Assembly (NCBI GenBank): GCA_023213395.1
Contig: CM041465.1
Coordinates: 19,716,001-19,780,000, forward strand
Reading direction: 5' to 3'
Length of the DNA stretch: 64,000 nucleotides
Source: Cycas panzhihuaensis
Lineage: Eukaryota; Cycadophyta
Shown here: positions 10,019-21,704 of the stretch, piece after piece
Layout of the letters: every line of letters starts with the position of its first letter
Numbering within the stretch: the stretch's first letter is position 1
Translations under genes and position numbers: made by a program
The notes under the pieces: generated by a model
Seen by the model: the letters and a program-made list of their open reading frames with translations, nothing else
Told to the model about the DNA's origin: nothing
The model's database searches: none

Positions 10019-13000
10019 TACCCAACCTAATATGCACAAACGTTGATGTAGTAATCTTTAGTTTGAGCTTCATAAATACATCCACAAGTCAATCTCCGCT
10101 TGAATAATCTTCAACTTGCATCTTCTCTAATCTAATCTTCATTCGAATGCAATGGTGCTATGCCTCGTATGTGCTCGATTCTTTAGATGTGACTCCAAAA
10201 ATCTCCACAACTATACAACTCTCTCTACACCTGACACTTTGTCTATACAACTTAGCCATTTTCCTTTAACTAAACCAAGAGGTTGAGCCACTTGAACTAT
10301 ATGAATCTCCTATTCAAGTCTTTATTAAGAAATGTTGATATCTTATTCATTTGATATGATACCCAACTATCTGAAGTTGCTAAAGTAAGGATCAAACAAA
10401 TTAATAAATATAATAGAGATTGGTGCAAATATCTCCTTATACTTTAATCCTTCTTCCTACTAGAAATCTTATGCAATAAGTTTTACCAACTTACAAACTA
10501 TCAAGGCTCTTTACTTTAATACAGGTCTCTATTATGAATCTATACTCACTGGAATATTGGTATTTATCACAAGCATTAACTAGCATGCTGATCCATGATC
10601 TTCAATCATCTAAAAGGTCTTTAACTATCAATGGAATATTGGTTTACAATCCACATCTTATCATCTAATAACTCCTCATCATATATCTCTCACTAGGTCC
10701 TACTTCCATCTCATACATAATGTTAGGTAAATAAACCTCCACATCTAATGAATAATGACTTAAAAAAGTGAAGCAATGAAGGATAAAGCCTATAACCAGA
10801 TGACACTCAGCATGATGTATCAACAACTCTTCAAATCAATATTTAGATGGATCACAATGCATTCTCTTATAGATCATACTATATATAAGCTAAATAACCC
10901 ATAGGCTTTAAACTCTTGCAATCCTGCTACTACAATCTTCGTCTAAGATGTGTGCACTCCAATGCACTTAAGGAAACAAAATGGAAGGCTTCTAACTTGG
11001 TCCAAACACAACAAAAGAGGAATATATGCCATAAATAATCACAACAAGGGTACCCAATACCTATTTGCTATAGCTTCTTCTATCAAAACATAGGAGGTAA
11101 ATACTAACCTATATTAACCTCACTATTTGCATCATGATACACACCTATAATGCAACTTTATAGGATAATTATACATACCATGATAAAGGTATAATTAATT
11201 TTAAGGCATCTCATTTGAGACATCCATTTACAGTTCAAATTTCATCAAATATACTATCTCGGTTCCACATCAGACTTGTTCAGATATACACCCATATTGA
11301 ACTAGCATCAAACCAGACCAAAAACCTTCATGCTATCATCAATCTAACTAGTAAAGTATAATGGTCCATCATCAACTAACAATCACTCATACAAGTAAAT
11401 TCTGAAACTCATCACCTCATACACATATGATGCAATAGAACTCAAATATAAATCAAATAAATACACTCATTTCACTAAATAAATCACAACCGATATAATA
11501 ATATGTAATGATCTATGCCATACTCAAACAATAATAGAGTTTACATCATATTGCAACTAAGGTATCTCAAACAAACTTGCCCTTCTCTCATCCATCTCTT
11601 ACCTTCAAATGTCCTTCAATCTTGCCATGTAATATACATGCAACAAGTACCTTATCTTAGCTAATTAGCTTGCCATGTAACACACATGCAACAAGCACCT
11701 CATCGCCTCAAATCTGCCCAACATATGCCTATCAAACCCTCTCATGTAACACACATGCAAAGAGATAACCTGTAGTCAATATCACCTAACAAGCATGCCT
11801 CAAGTCACCTACTCTTGCCTATAATTGAAGTGTGCTTAATGTCGTATTTTCACCTCAACTCTATACCATAATATTGCCTCAATAACTCTCTCATATAACC
11901 ACATGAAGAGCTTCAAACCATCACCTAGTATCATCATCATCACCACCAATGAAGCGTGCTCAATGCACTCTCTTCTCTTCAAATAGCCAACTAATATGTC
12001 ATTAACAAGACACTTATATTACTATATTCCATCACTTATTTGACATCAAACAATCACTCATGAAATATATAATGCACTCATATCACCATCAAACAATGTG
12101 ATATCATAATTGATAATTTGCTTACTTAAAAAGAATTATATCAAAATACCCTCATTTGAGATATAATTCCAATATAAAAGGTAAACATTACAAAATCATA
12201 AAACATTATGACTAATAAATCAAATAATAAAGTAATATGTGATATTGGCGACTTGGTATCAAAAGTATTTAAAATATATCAAACATTAAAAGTGATTAAA
12301 TATCAATGGCGACTATATAAACTTAAATGGCGATAAAATAAATTACAAAGATACAACCTTGATAAAATATATATCAATAGAAAATTGTATTTTCAAACAA
12401 TAAAATAGATTAATACATATGAGGGTACTATATGGAAATAAAAAATTTCAGACGACTTTATATTGGCTACAAAATATCAAAACCAATGACTCATGCATCA
12501 TGCATAGCCATTCAAATCGAACGTAATCCAGGCAACATTAAACCGTGACTTCAAAAAATCAAATGCGAGATTAACATATCTCTCAAATACTTGACAGAGT
12601 ATGGATGATATTACATAGCTAGGACAATTTCATCATCATGAAATAATGATTAAATCATATATAATGGGCATTGAATTTATGTAGCTGAAATATTCACACA
12701 GTGTTAAAGCAGGCAATAAAATAATAGTAAAATGATGTGGACTATTTATACAACCATGAATAACTCGAACGTAGACTATTATCATAGCTGCTAAATAGGT
12801 GATGAGAATATTAACTAGTCGATGACTATAATATTTATCATCACATAGGTTGATAAAAGGAACATCATACATGCAGTGATAATATCAAATGGGCAATGCA
12901 CAATTAAACATATTTCAATAGCAAAAAATATGGGTGATAGAATATATTCATATTACGAGCAAGTGTAGTTGACATAATATATTCAAAAGGTTGAAATATA

Positions 13001-13441
13001 TGAACTAGGGGTAAAATATTCTAAAGAATATATTTTTATAAGTATACATTTATATTATTACCGTAGCAATAACATATGGATCTATAACTAGCTTTGCTAG
13101 GGTTATGCGCTCTCCTACTTATCAATAAAAGGCTAGCAATCGTCTCCAGGGTATGCAAACTTAGTGGCACTAGCAAATAGGAATTTTACACCTTCAATAG
13201 TCTTAAACGAGGCTTACATAGATGGAAATAGAGTCACAACTCATCCATGCACCTCCATATAGCTCAGAATACCTGCAAACAATGACAAAAGGCTCCTGGG
13301 ATCCTCCAATGATCATCTGCACCATTGTGGCTATTCTATAGGGTCATCAAATAAGCCAATCCACTTAGAGTAAACTAGCATGACCTAGCACCATCGATTG
13401 GACCATCCAATAATAATCCTCAACCTATGTATAACTTATAA
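10019..13441 (-). other. Interior of the LARD-like element, no gene found
   Basis: AT-rich, about 3.4 kb, scanned in all frames without a recognisable gag, pol or host protein. It holds a degenerate repeat zone at 11581-11970 (separate entry) and a slightly G/C-richer, tRNA-proximal leader at 13075-13440. Short open frames, such as one on the minus strand at 12636-12872, carry no family motif. Confidence 0.6.
11581..11970. repeat. Degenerate tandem repeats in the LARD interior
   Basis: The word CATGTAA(C/T)A(C/T)ACATGCAA recurs at about 11635, 11673 and 11742, with a decayed form at 11891. GAAG(T/C)GTGCT(T/C)AATG recurs at 11829 and 11952. Spacing is irregular, so this is an old, partly expanded repeat rather than a clean satellite. 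Confidence 0.55.
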
Positions 13442-13453
13442 GCTCTGACACCA
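13442..13453 (-). other. LARD primer binding site
   Basis: Minus strand TGGTGTCAGAGC, one transition from the initiator-Met tRNA complement, abutting the right LTR that starts TGTTGG at 13454. Confidence 0.7.
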
Positions 13454-13798
13454 TGTTGGAAAATACAAATAAAGCAAACAAGGTCAATAAGATCTTTTAT
13501 ATTAGGTAGATATTAAGCAGTAATAGATCACATGGGACATTAGATTATTGTGGAAAACTCTTATAGGTAAAAACCCAAACATAATGTTAATCATATGTTG
13601 ACAAAATGATGTTGTTACAAAGGATGGACTTTGATCTATATTTATAGATCTCAAATGAGAAAATATCAATATAATTACATCCATCAACTCACCACTCAAG
13701 ATTATTTTCTATATAATTAGGCACATAAATAGGGGCCTACTTTATATTAGTTGATATGTACACATATTCCAATAATCTGCTTCTTTCAAAGAATGTAA
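13454..13798 (-). repeat. LARD right (5') LTR
   Basis: 345 bp, TG...CA, pair of the split left LTR at 2062-2254/9898-10018. Followed by AAGAA, a near match to the left flanking pentamer AATAA. Confidence 0.65.
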
Positions 13799-14578
13799 TT
13801 ATTTTGTATTGATTCTTCTTTCTCCACTTGCAATTCCTCTAGATTTATAAAAATGGAACTCTATCTTTATCTTTATCCAATATGGATGGCTCAAATATCT
13901 CTAGATTCTTAACATTCACAACTAAATATATCTTCATAAATTCTGGAAGTTCTAGCTAAAAAGCATTTTCCCCAATCTTCTTCAAGATTCTAAAGGGACT
14001 ATAATATATAGGCTTCATCTTTTTACCTTCACCTTGCAATCTTTTCTTGCTGAGATGCAACCAAACTCAATCCTCTTCCTTGAAGGAATGGCTGGTTCTG
14101 TATGTATGATACCTTTGTTTATATCTCAACTAATATTTTTGAAGCTACTCCTCAACCTATTAAATTTTTTTGATTCTTTCCAAGAATCTTTGTGCCTTCT
14201 CTTCTTCTTCCTCCTTTCCATTTCTTATAGTAAGTTGAGCTAAAAACTCTAAATCAAATAGACTTATAGGCATATATCCTAAATGTAACTTGAATGATGA
14301 TTTCTAAGTTGAGGTATAGACTGTTATATTAAAGGTAAATTGTAGGTATAGGAGATTTTTATCCCAAGACTTAGGATGCTTGCATTGTATCCTTATAACA
14401 ACTACACCAATGTCCTATTGACGAATTCAATTTGGCCATCTATTTGAGGATGAAAGGATGTGCTCATCTTTAGCTTTGTATCCATCATTCCCTAAAGAGT
14501 TTGTTAAAAATGGCTTAAAAGTCTATTGTCTCAATTAGAAATGATTGAGTTGGGAAGCCCAAAATGCTTCCAAATATG

Positions 14579-14842
14579 CTAGAAAAATAATCTAGCTATG
14601 TCTTCTCTTGTATGTGTCTTTATACAAGGAATCAAAACCACCATTTTACTAAATTGATCAACAACTACAAATAGATAATCCATAATCCATACCATTTTTG
14701 GTCCATGGTAGTCCTTAAAAGAAATCCATGGAGATACTCTCCCATGGTCATGATGGAATAGGAAGTGATGTGTATAATCCAAAGTTCCTATTGGCTGTAT
14801 TTGATGTGCTACACAATGTACATCCTCATATTGTTGAGACAT
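14579..14842 (-). pseudogene. Gypsy-R integrase core
   Basis: The minus-strand frame gives PWISFKDYHGPKM, then MDYLFVVVDQFSKMVVLIPC, followed by TREDIARLFF, the start of a Gypsy integrase catalytic core (rve). The family first Asp lies in the F(K/M)D segment. The continuation to 13990 (D and E of the triad) is only faintly readable through frameshifts. Integrase inserts the DNA copy into the chromosome. Only a fragment is open. Confidence 0.75.
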
Positions 14843-15479
14843 CCTACTGTATATTTAGCCAATACACATATCACTATAAATTCAACAATATTTTTTCTAC
14901 TCTCAAGTGTCATACAACTTGAGAGGTGTGAGCTTCTCTTACCCACTTCATTTGGTTAACATGCTTTGGAATGCACAACTTGTCATGCTTGAAAAGTAGA
15001 CCATCTTTTAGCTAAAAATCATCAACCACTTTTCCCTACTATAGATGCTCCAAGATAGGCTTAAATGCCTCATCTTCCAAGTACAAATCAACATATTCAT
15101 CATGGCAAAAAGGCTAAAATTACATAGCTACTAACATGCTAGAAATACCTTACTATCGAGGAGGTCTAGACATCAAATGTGTAATTTTGTTTGATGTGCC
15201 TTTCTTATATTTAAACATAATGTAGAACTGCTATAAATAGGACACCTAGTTCATGTGCTTAGCCTGCTACAATTTGGATTGTGTCTATAAGAATTACAAG
15301 GCTTGTGGTTAGTGTGGATGACCACCTCTTTTCTTAATAAGTAGGGTCTCCAATGCTTGACTGCTTGGTACAATGCATAGAGCTCCTTATTGTAAGTTGG
15401 GCAGTTTATAATAGCTCAATTAAAAGTTTTTGAATGATGTGCTCTTGGTCTTCCCTCTTTCTTCAACATTACTCCCATG

Positions 15480-16430
15480 GCATAGCCTAAAGCATCGGTC
15501 TCCAACTAAAATGGTTTTTGGAATAATGGTAAGGCTAATACAAATGCCTCATAAATTTTCTGTTTTAGAAGACTAAATGCTTTCTCTTATTCATTCCTCC
15601 AAAGGAACTTTGCATATCCTCTCATTAATGCATTAAGAGGTGCTACAATTTGAGAGAATTTAAAAATAAATTTTCTTAAATATTGATAAGTACTAATGAA
15701 ACTTTTCTCCTTTTTGGTTATCTTGGGTATAGGCCAATTGAGAATGACTTTAATCTTGGCTAGATTAATCTTCAGTTCTCCTCCTCCAACTATAAAACCT
15801 AAGAAGATGAGAGATCACTTTCTAAACTTATACTTCTTTAAGTTAAGTTTTAGTTGCTGCTCTTGAAGAACTTTGAGCACTTGCTTAACATGTTAGAGGC
15901 ACTTCACCTAAGTATGGCTAAACATTAGAATATCATCCAAATAGATAATTACAAAATCATTAATGAAGGGTCTCAATACCTCATTCATCAACCTCATGAT
16001 GGTAGCAAGTATGTTACATAAACCAAAAGGCATCTCCATCCATTCAAACAACCCTTACTTTGATTTGAAAATTGTCTTCTAAGTGTCCTCCCAAATTCGA
16101 ACCTAATGGTAACATGATTTTAGGCCTAACATTTTAAAATATCTTGCAGACTATAGTTAGTCCAAAAAATCATCTACCCATGGTATGATATGTCAATTCT
16201 TTATGGTGATTTTGTTTAAAGCCTGGTAGTCAATGCACGCTCTCTATTCTCTATCATTCTTTATCACCAAAATAATAGGTGAACCACAAGGAGAATAACT
16301 CAACTTGATCATTACTTGCTTCAAGAGTTCTTGAATTTGCTTCTTAATCTCTTCATTTTCTAGAATAGAGTTCTAGTAGAGACTAAGAATGGGTAGAGGT
16401 AAATCGGCAACCAACTGGATTTCATGCTTA
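15480..16430 (-). pseudogene. Gypsy-R reverse transcriptase / RNase H region
   Basis: Minus-strand reading with several stops. Landmarks in order are ENEEIKKQIQELLKQ, SPCGSPIILVIKND, IDYQALNKITIKN, GLFEWMEMPFGLCN, MRLMNEVLRPF, and the active site IIYLDDILMFS at about 15926-15949 with both Asp retained (YLDD codons 15932-15943). RNase H and connection sequence continue leftward to about 15100 but are too decayed to delimit. Word choice is typical of plant chromoviruses; the exact clade is not called. Confidence 0.78.
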
Positions 16431-16882
16431 GTTTTCCTCTTAAGGGGTAGCCCTTTTGGCTCCTAGAATACGTCATTCTACCTATTCCTTAGGCCTTCAA
16501 TCTACTATAATTATTTCTTATTCAACACTTGTATTGAGGACTTTGCTTGCTTCTTTTCTTTCACCTTCTACTTCATCATGAACAACACAAATTTTCCATA
16601 AGCATTAATCAACCTTTCTGCTTATTGGGAGGATATAAGAAAGATCTTCTTTTGTGGATTTGATGTATTAATCAAATATGATTTTCTATCCTTGATGGGT
16701 CAAATCTTTCTTAGCCTCCTATAATGGACTTCATCTATATCATAGAGATATGGGCTACCAAATACAACTTGACAAACATCCAAAGTAACCACCTCATAGT
16801 CAACTTCATCAATGAACTTTTTAGAAACTACAAATTTAAACTAATATTAGTGAGTAACCTATAGCTCCGAGTCTTTTTGCAT

Positions 16883-17098
16883 TCATCCAAGAGGATATAG
16901 TTTTGGATATGCATGCATCTTTAATTCCAACTTCTTCACTAATGCCTCTAAGATTATGTTCTTTTGGCTTCCTCCATCAAACATGGAATCAACCATGCTT
17001 TGCTTCACTTGGATTCTTACCATGAAGAGCTCCTCTATAATCTCTAGATCAACTTGTTGATGGCTGTTTTTGGGCTCAGCATTAGCTATGAGCATCAA
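16883..17098 (-). pseudogene. Gypsy-R aspartic protease region
   Basis: Minus-strand frame containing VDSMFDGGSQKNIILEALVK. The family motif at this place is Asp-Ser/Thr-Gly; here the residues are Asp-Gly-Gly. Directly upstream (17216-17260) is the CCHC remnant EGHNIEDCWFLHPKKWPK. The protease would cut the gag-pol polyprotein. Confidence 0.72.
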
Positions 17099-17215
17099 CT
17101 TCTCATTGGCTCCTTTAGTGCTATAAATGTATTTATCTCCAATAGAGTTAAGTAAAGCTTTACCTTTTCCCTTGTTCTTGGGCCACTTCTTTGGATGTAA
17201 GAACCAACAATCTTC

Positions 17216-18127
17216 TATGTTGTGACCCTCTCACTTGTAATCATACAAGAGACTTTGATTTGAGTGGTATTGGCTTGTTTTTTCTTGACAAAATCCCTAA
17301 TCAGTTACTATCTAACTTTTCCTAAAAACTTCTTTCCTTGAGCATGTTTGTTGCTACCTTCTTAAGATGCAAACCTTTTCCTTTATGTATACACCTTCTT
17401 CTTCCTTTTCTCTATGGTGATTACTTTCTCACTGGCTTCACTAAGCATCTTTACTTCAAATAATTAAAGTTCTTGCTAAATATATTGGTATAGCTCACTG
17501 ATATATTTCAACATTATATCCTTGCCAAGCAAAGGGATGCCCAATACAATAGCTTACATTTAAAATTTTGTTATGTAATCTTAAATATTTTGGCCTCTTT
17601 CTTATTGAAAATACTACCATTTAATCTTCTATTACTCTTCATACCTAATAAGATAGAATTGCTTCTTTATGAGGGCTTTAAATCATTGCCATATGATTTT
17701 AGCCATATTATGGGATTTGAGGTATGTATTCCACTAAACTAATACATATTTAGATAATTTTAACTTGCCAAAAGTGATTTTCTGCTAGTTTTTATACCCA
17801 TAAATTGAAAAGTATATTTCTAGTTGGTCTAACTAATCATCTAATTTTTTAACATCTAAAGTTCTATCATTGATGGGTAGTTTAATTTTTTGTTCTACCT
17901 TGAATGGATGCACTACCATCTTCTTCTTCCTTAGCTTGTTGGTCTTCTATAGGTCTTTCATTTGTCTCTTCTTTTATTGGTTCATTTTCTTCATTTTTCT
18001 TGCCTTTGGGTACAGAATAGGATGCACCTTGCTGAGAAACTAGCTGTTGCACAAGTTGAGTTAACCTGTAGAGGTTTTGCTCCATTTTCATAAACCTTTT
18101 CTCCATCTCTTGCTCTAGTTCAACCAT
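17216..18127 (-). pseudogene. Gypsy-R gag
   Basis: Begins at a minus-strand ATG (18127) with a heptad-like, charged segment MVELEQEMEKRFMKMEQNLY, then a Glu/Lys-rich tail open to 17882. The central capsid part (17870-17300) is fragmented by stops. The zinc-knuckle remnant at 17216-17260 closes the gene. The identification rests on position (downstream of the PBS, upstream of protease) and the knuckle. Confidence 0.6.
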
Positions 18128-18277
18128 CTTCCTTTGCTATCTATGCTCTTTCTCAAGTAGTTTTGTTAAAGGCTTACCAACTAATTAATACTGAAACCTA
18201 GTTTTCATATAGTATTTTACACTACAAAATAAGAGGGTTTTCTTTCTTTTTCCTTTAAAAATCCCTAAAACTCCAAA

Positions 18278-18290
18278 GGGTCTGATACCA
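18278..18290 (-). other. Gypsy-R primer binding site
   Basis: Minus strand TGGTATCAGACCC, an initiator-Met tRNA-type PBS, placed upstream of gag in the leftward-reading element. Confidence 0.75.
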
Positions 18291-18482
18291 AAAATATCAA
18301 TTCAAATTTAAATGGAAAAATGAAAAACTTAGTCCAATTGAAATAAATTTAGGAATAATATATAATATCATATATTATATTTAAAAATATTTTATTTTCC
18401 ATATAAAATTTTGTTATTTTTGTACTCTATTGAGCATACAGAGGACCTCTATAAAAATCTGGGAGTAGAGAAATGAGTGCTA
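18291..18482 (-). repeat. Gypsy-R 5' LTR fragment, cut by Copia-2
   Basis: AT-rich sequence to the right of the PBS, where the 5' LTR of a leftward element must lie. It ends at the Copia-2 target site TGCTA (18478-18482). The remainder should begin at 42975. No matching 3' LTR was found near 13800, so the LTR call rests on position alone. Confidence 0.45.
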
Positions 18483-18793
18483 TGAAAGAGGTTAATGTAT
18501 CAAGGTTATTTGTGTAGATTAATTATGTGACCTTAGAATATATTGTTAGCATTAGTCTCTTAATAAAATATACTTTATGTGTATTTAGATATAATTTCGG
18601 GTTTATGTCATAAGGAAAAAAAATCTTAACTCTAATGCTCACCCTCATTAATGAAGGGCGAAATCTCAAAGAGTGAGTTATTATTCATTCTTACCTCCAA
18701 GCTTGCTCTCATATCTTATTTCATCTCTTTTTCATTCTCCATTACTATTATGTGGATGTGAGTGATTTATTCTCTAGATTCATTCTTTCTTCA
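18483..18793 (+). repeat. Copia-2 5' LTR
   Basis: 311 bp beginning TGAAAGAGG and ending TTCA; pair of 42659-42969. Confidence 0.93.
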
Positions 18794-18795
18794 TG

Positions 18796-18807
18796 TGGTA
18801 TCAGATC
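18796..18807 (+). other. Copia-2 primer binding site
   Basis: TGGTATCAGATC, the initiator-Met tRNA complement with one late change, two bases past the LTR. Confidence 0.88.
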
Positions 18808-20747
18808 TAGAAGAGGATCTATTCGCTCTATTCCACTTGCATAGAGTCATTTTGCCTCTCCTTCACCTTTAATGTAAAGTATTGAGAGTGCATTCATCAT
18901 TTTTAATATTTTGAGAGCTTAAAATTATATTACTTTATATGTTGCTACTTTCTCTATATGTGCAAAATTTTAGAGATGAAAAATACAGGTTTTCGAAGCC
19001 GTTTGGTTACTAGAATAGTCCCGGAAGCATTAAAGGGCTATAATTTTATGAAAACTTTGATCATATCATATTTTTATAAAATTTGGCATGCAGGGTTGCC
19101 TTGACTAGGGGATCATTTTTGTCTTCTAGAGTAGCTTCATATTCAGCCTAAAACAACAAGTTTTATCTAAGATAAAAGGTTAAAATTTATGGATAAGTGA
19201 CTTAAGGCACTTTTCCCAATGAAGTCCTTTAATCATAGGCTAAAAATATGAACATTTTTTTAGGGATCTAGTAGATTTATGTATTATAATTATTTTAAGA
19301 TAAATCTCATTAAATTTCATCCACTATTTAGTGAGATCTATGTAGTTTTTTCACAGATGCTAAATTTGCCTACTCAAACCTATAAAGGACATTTTGAGGG
19401 CATTTCGAGTAATCTTTTGGCTAATTTTGAAGGTGGTCCAAAAGGAAAAGTTGATAAAAGTTTTAAGATGAAACTTTTAACATATTGAAGTTTAGATTAT
19501 GAGATAGTGGATCTGGTAGGATTATGCTTTTATGCTTTTTTAAGACAAAAAGTTTGTATGCCTTTTTAGAAATCTGACTTCACTACTCTATTAGAAATAA
19601 TATTTTAAACTCTTTTTTCTTATTTCATAAATTTAAATTCCATAATTTAGGCCTTCATATTATTAATATTTAGAAAATTATGTCCATTTATCATTATTTA
19701 TAAATTTTATGAAAAAAATCATAAAATAGGACAAAATAACATCCATTTAGATTTAGAAAAACCAATATTTTAGTAGCAAGTTGATCCACTTTTTATCCCA
19801 TTATAGATTTTGTATTAAAATTTTTAAAAACATATTTGGAAACATTATACTAAAGCAAGGGAAACCTTGGATCAGAAGTAATATTTGGTTCCCCTACTAA
19901 ATCTAGCATGCTTTTTCTATTTGCACACATAGCATAAAGCATCACATAAATAAGTAACAACAATAAAGTAAGCATAAAAAGTAAGCAAGCATATTTGGCA
20001 ACTTTTTTTTTTCCAGTTTTTAGTTATTCAGAAATAACTTATATTATTCCTAAAAGGAATCTCATCTATACAATTTATACCGCCAGTTCTTAACTTATGT
20101 ACATACTTACCTTGGTTGAAATAGACCATGGTTAGCCACAGTCTAGGCTCTAAGGGAGGTGTGAGTTTCATACTAGATCTGGTCTTAACTAGAATAGTGG
20201 TAGAAGGACAGGTTAGCCATACCTATGGCCTCCAATCAAGGATAATCCTGATAACCACCTTAGAAAACTAAAAACCTTAATGTAAGATTAAAATTAACCC
20301 AGTATAATATATGCCATATCTATGGGATATACATGTATCGTTTGATTCTTTGGAGGAGGTATATAGCTGCTCACTGGTGAATTGGGTGAGGATTAGGAGT
20401 ACTTGGGCTCTACTATGACTTAGATTTCATCACTAAGTATAGATGCGAGTATCGCAGGTGAAGGCCCTAATTATATACTAGAAGCCTTAGGCATTGAAAC
20501 CTCACCTATATTTAGACATAAGCTAGAGGTTAGTGGTATGACATATCACCACTCTTTGCCAATTCTACATTAGACCTTATTCTTATATCATTGCTTATAA
20601 TTATTTTCATAATTATTAAAAAATATATAATCATTGCTTGCTTCTCATCATAGCATTCATTTCTATATCCTTATTGTGCTAGATGTACTAGCCACACATG
20701 CCAGTGGCATATACTTCTATCATCTCTTCTACTTCTTCATCATCACC
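18808..20747 (+). other. Copia-2 untranslated leader
   Basis: Homologous to 2581-4572. The 53-base block at 20208-20260 is identical to 4030-4082. The repeat zone near 19930-19990 is shorter than in Copia-1. No coding frame. Confidence 0.7.
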
Positions 20748-21703
20748 ATATCATCTTAATTCAAGAAGAATGTCAACTGCATATTGAAAGACAAAGAAAA
20801 TTAGGATTTGTGGTACACTAAAGTTAAAAATGTTGTAAAGTATGAAGGCCTTTGGAGAGCCCACTTACAACCTACACCCATCATACCTACAATAACTATA
20901 ATACCTGCTTCCAATGGATCTGCCCTAATAGCTCCTACAGATGTTGTAGCTAAACTACAATGGGAGATAGATGATGAAAATATTTATGTAGGAATTCTAT
21001 TGGTTATAGATCTCTCCTTGTACAACTTGATTAATAAAGAGTAACATAATATAGCTTGAAAGGTCCTTCAAGCTTTTAAGAAGAAATTTGATACCAAGTC
21101 AGATTTAGAATTTGTTCATCTTGTTTTGAAAATAAACAAATTAAAAATGTAGAAGGGACAAGCTCATGAGACAATAATTCTCCTTCGACCAATAAAATAG
21201 GTAATTGATAAAGATTTTAAGGCCCAATATATCACTTGGATATTCTTGATCCAATCATGTCTACATGTCCTTGATTATAAAAACTTGCTTGAAAGTCTTT
21301 AATATAGTGGAACATTGAAGATACTCAACTTTGAAGCACTTGTCAAGAAGTTTATAGAATTTAATAAGACATTTGATACCAACTTTGTAGCCTCTAACTC
21401 TCTTCTAAATGTAGCCTTTGAGATGGAAGAAGAAGTTTGCTATACAAAAATTTAAGGTCCCTCTCATGATAGAGGAAATAACTGAGCAAGAGGAAGAGGA
21501 AGAAATATGGGAAATCATCCACAAGGTCAACCAAACTCTAAGTCATAGTCTTAACAATCTCAAGGCCAAAGGTCACCTTAATAAAGAGTAAGACAATCAA
21601 GCTAAACCAGTACCTCTTTAGGGATTGGTAATTAAACTATTATGTGTGATTGATGTAACCATAAAGGACACTTAGCAAAAGACTGCAAAACTGCCACTTA
21701 TAA
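20748..21703 (+). pseudogene. Copia-2 gag, start codon lost
   Basis: Homologous to 4573-5526. The start ATG is ATA here (20748, G-to-A). The gag core (LSLYNLINKE) and the zinc-knuckle region (about 21645-21690) can be read with stops at several sites, not all shared with Copia-1. Gln codons CAA at about 21519 and 21525 remain where Copia-1 has stops. Confidence 0.83.
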
Positions 21704-21704
21704 C

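Larger units (their letters stand above)
2062..13798 (-). mobile_element. LARD-like LTR element lacking recognisable genes, hosting Copia-1
   Basis: Two related repeats, 2062-2254 plus 9898-10018 (interrupted by Copia-1) and 13454-13798, act as LTRs of about 320-345 bp. A minus-strand PBS (TGGTGTCAGAGC on the minus strand) lies at 13442-13453 against the right LTR, so the element is transcribed leftward. The interior, 10019-13441, is about 3.4 kb and shows no gag or pol in any frame. Flanking pentamers AATAA (2057-2061) and AAGAA (13799-13803) differ by one base and are a plausible target duplication. It seems inserted at the 3' end of Gypsy-R. Lack of coding sequence with a long interior fits a large retrotransposon derivative; extreme decay of a coding element is the alternative. 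Confidence 0.6.
13804..18482 (-). mobile_element. Gypsy-R: chromovirus-like Ty3/Gypsy element, heavily decayed
   Basis: Read on the minus strand from a PBS at 18278-18290 leftward, the order is gag (about 18127), zinc knuckle, protease, RT, RNase H, integrase (about 14580), the Gypsy order PR-RT-RNH-INT. The RT has the chromovirus-type words SPCGSPI, IDYQALNKITIKN and MPFGLCN. Its 3' end is bounded at about 13804 by the LARD insertion; no 3' LTR is recognised. Its 5' LTR (from 18291) is cut by Copia-2 and should resume at 42975. Stops occur every few dozen codons, so it is among the oldest insertions here. Confidence 0.8.

Noticed and set aside
11581-11970. Repeats in the LARD interior as a CRISPR-like array
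   Set aside because: Unit spacing is irregular, repeats are degenerate, and the setting is plant nuclear retroelement sequence.
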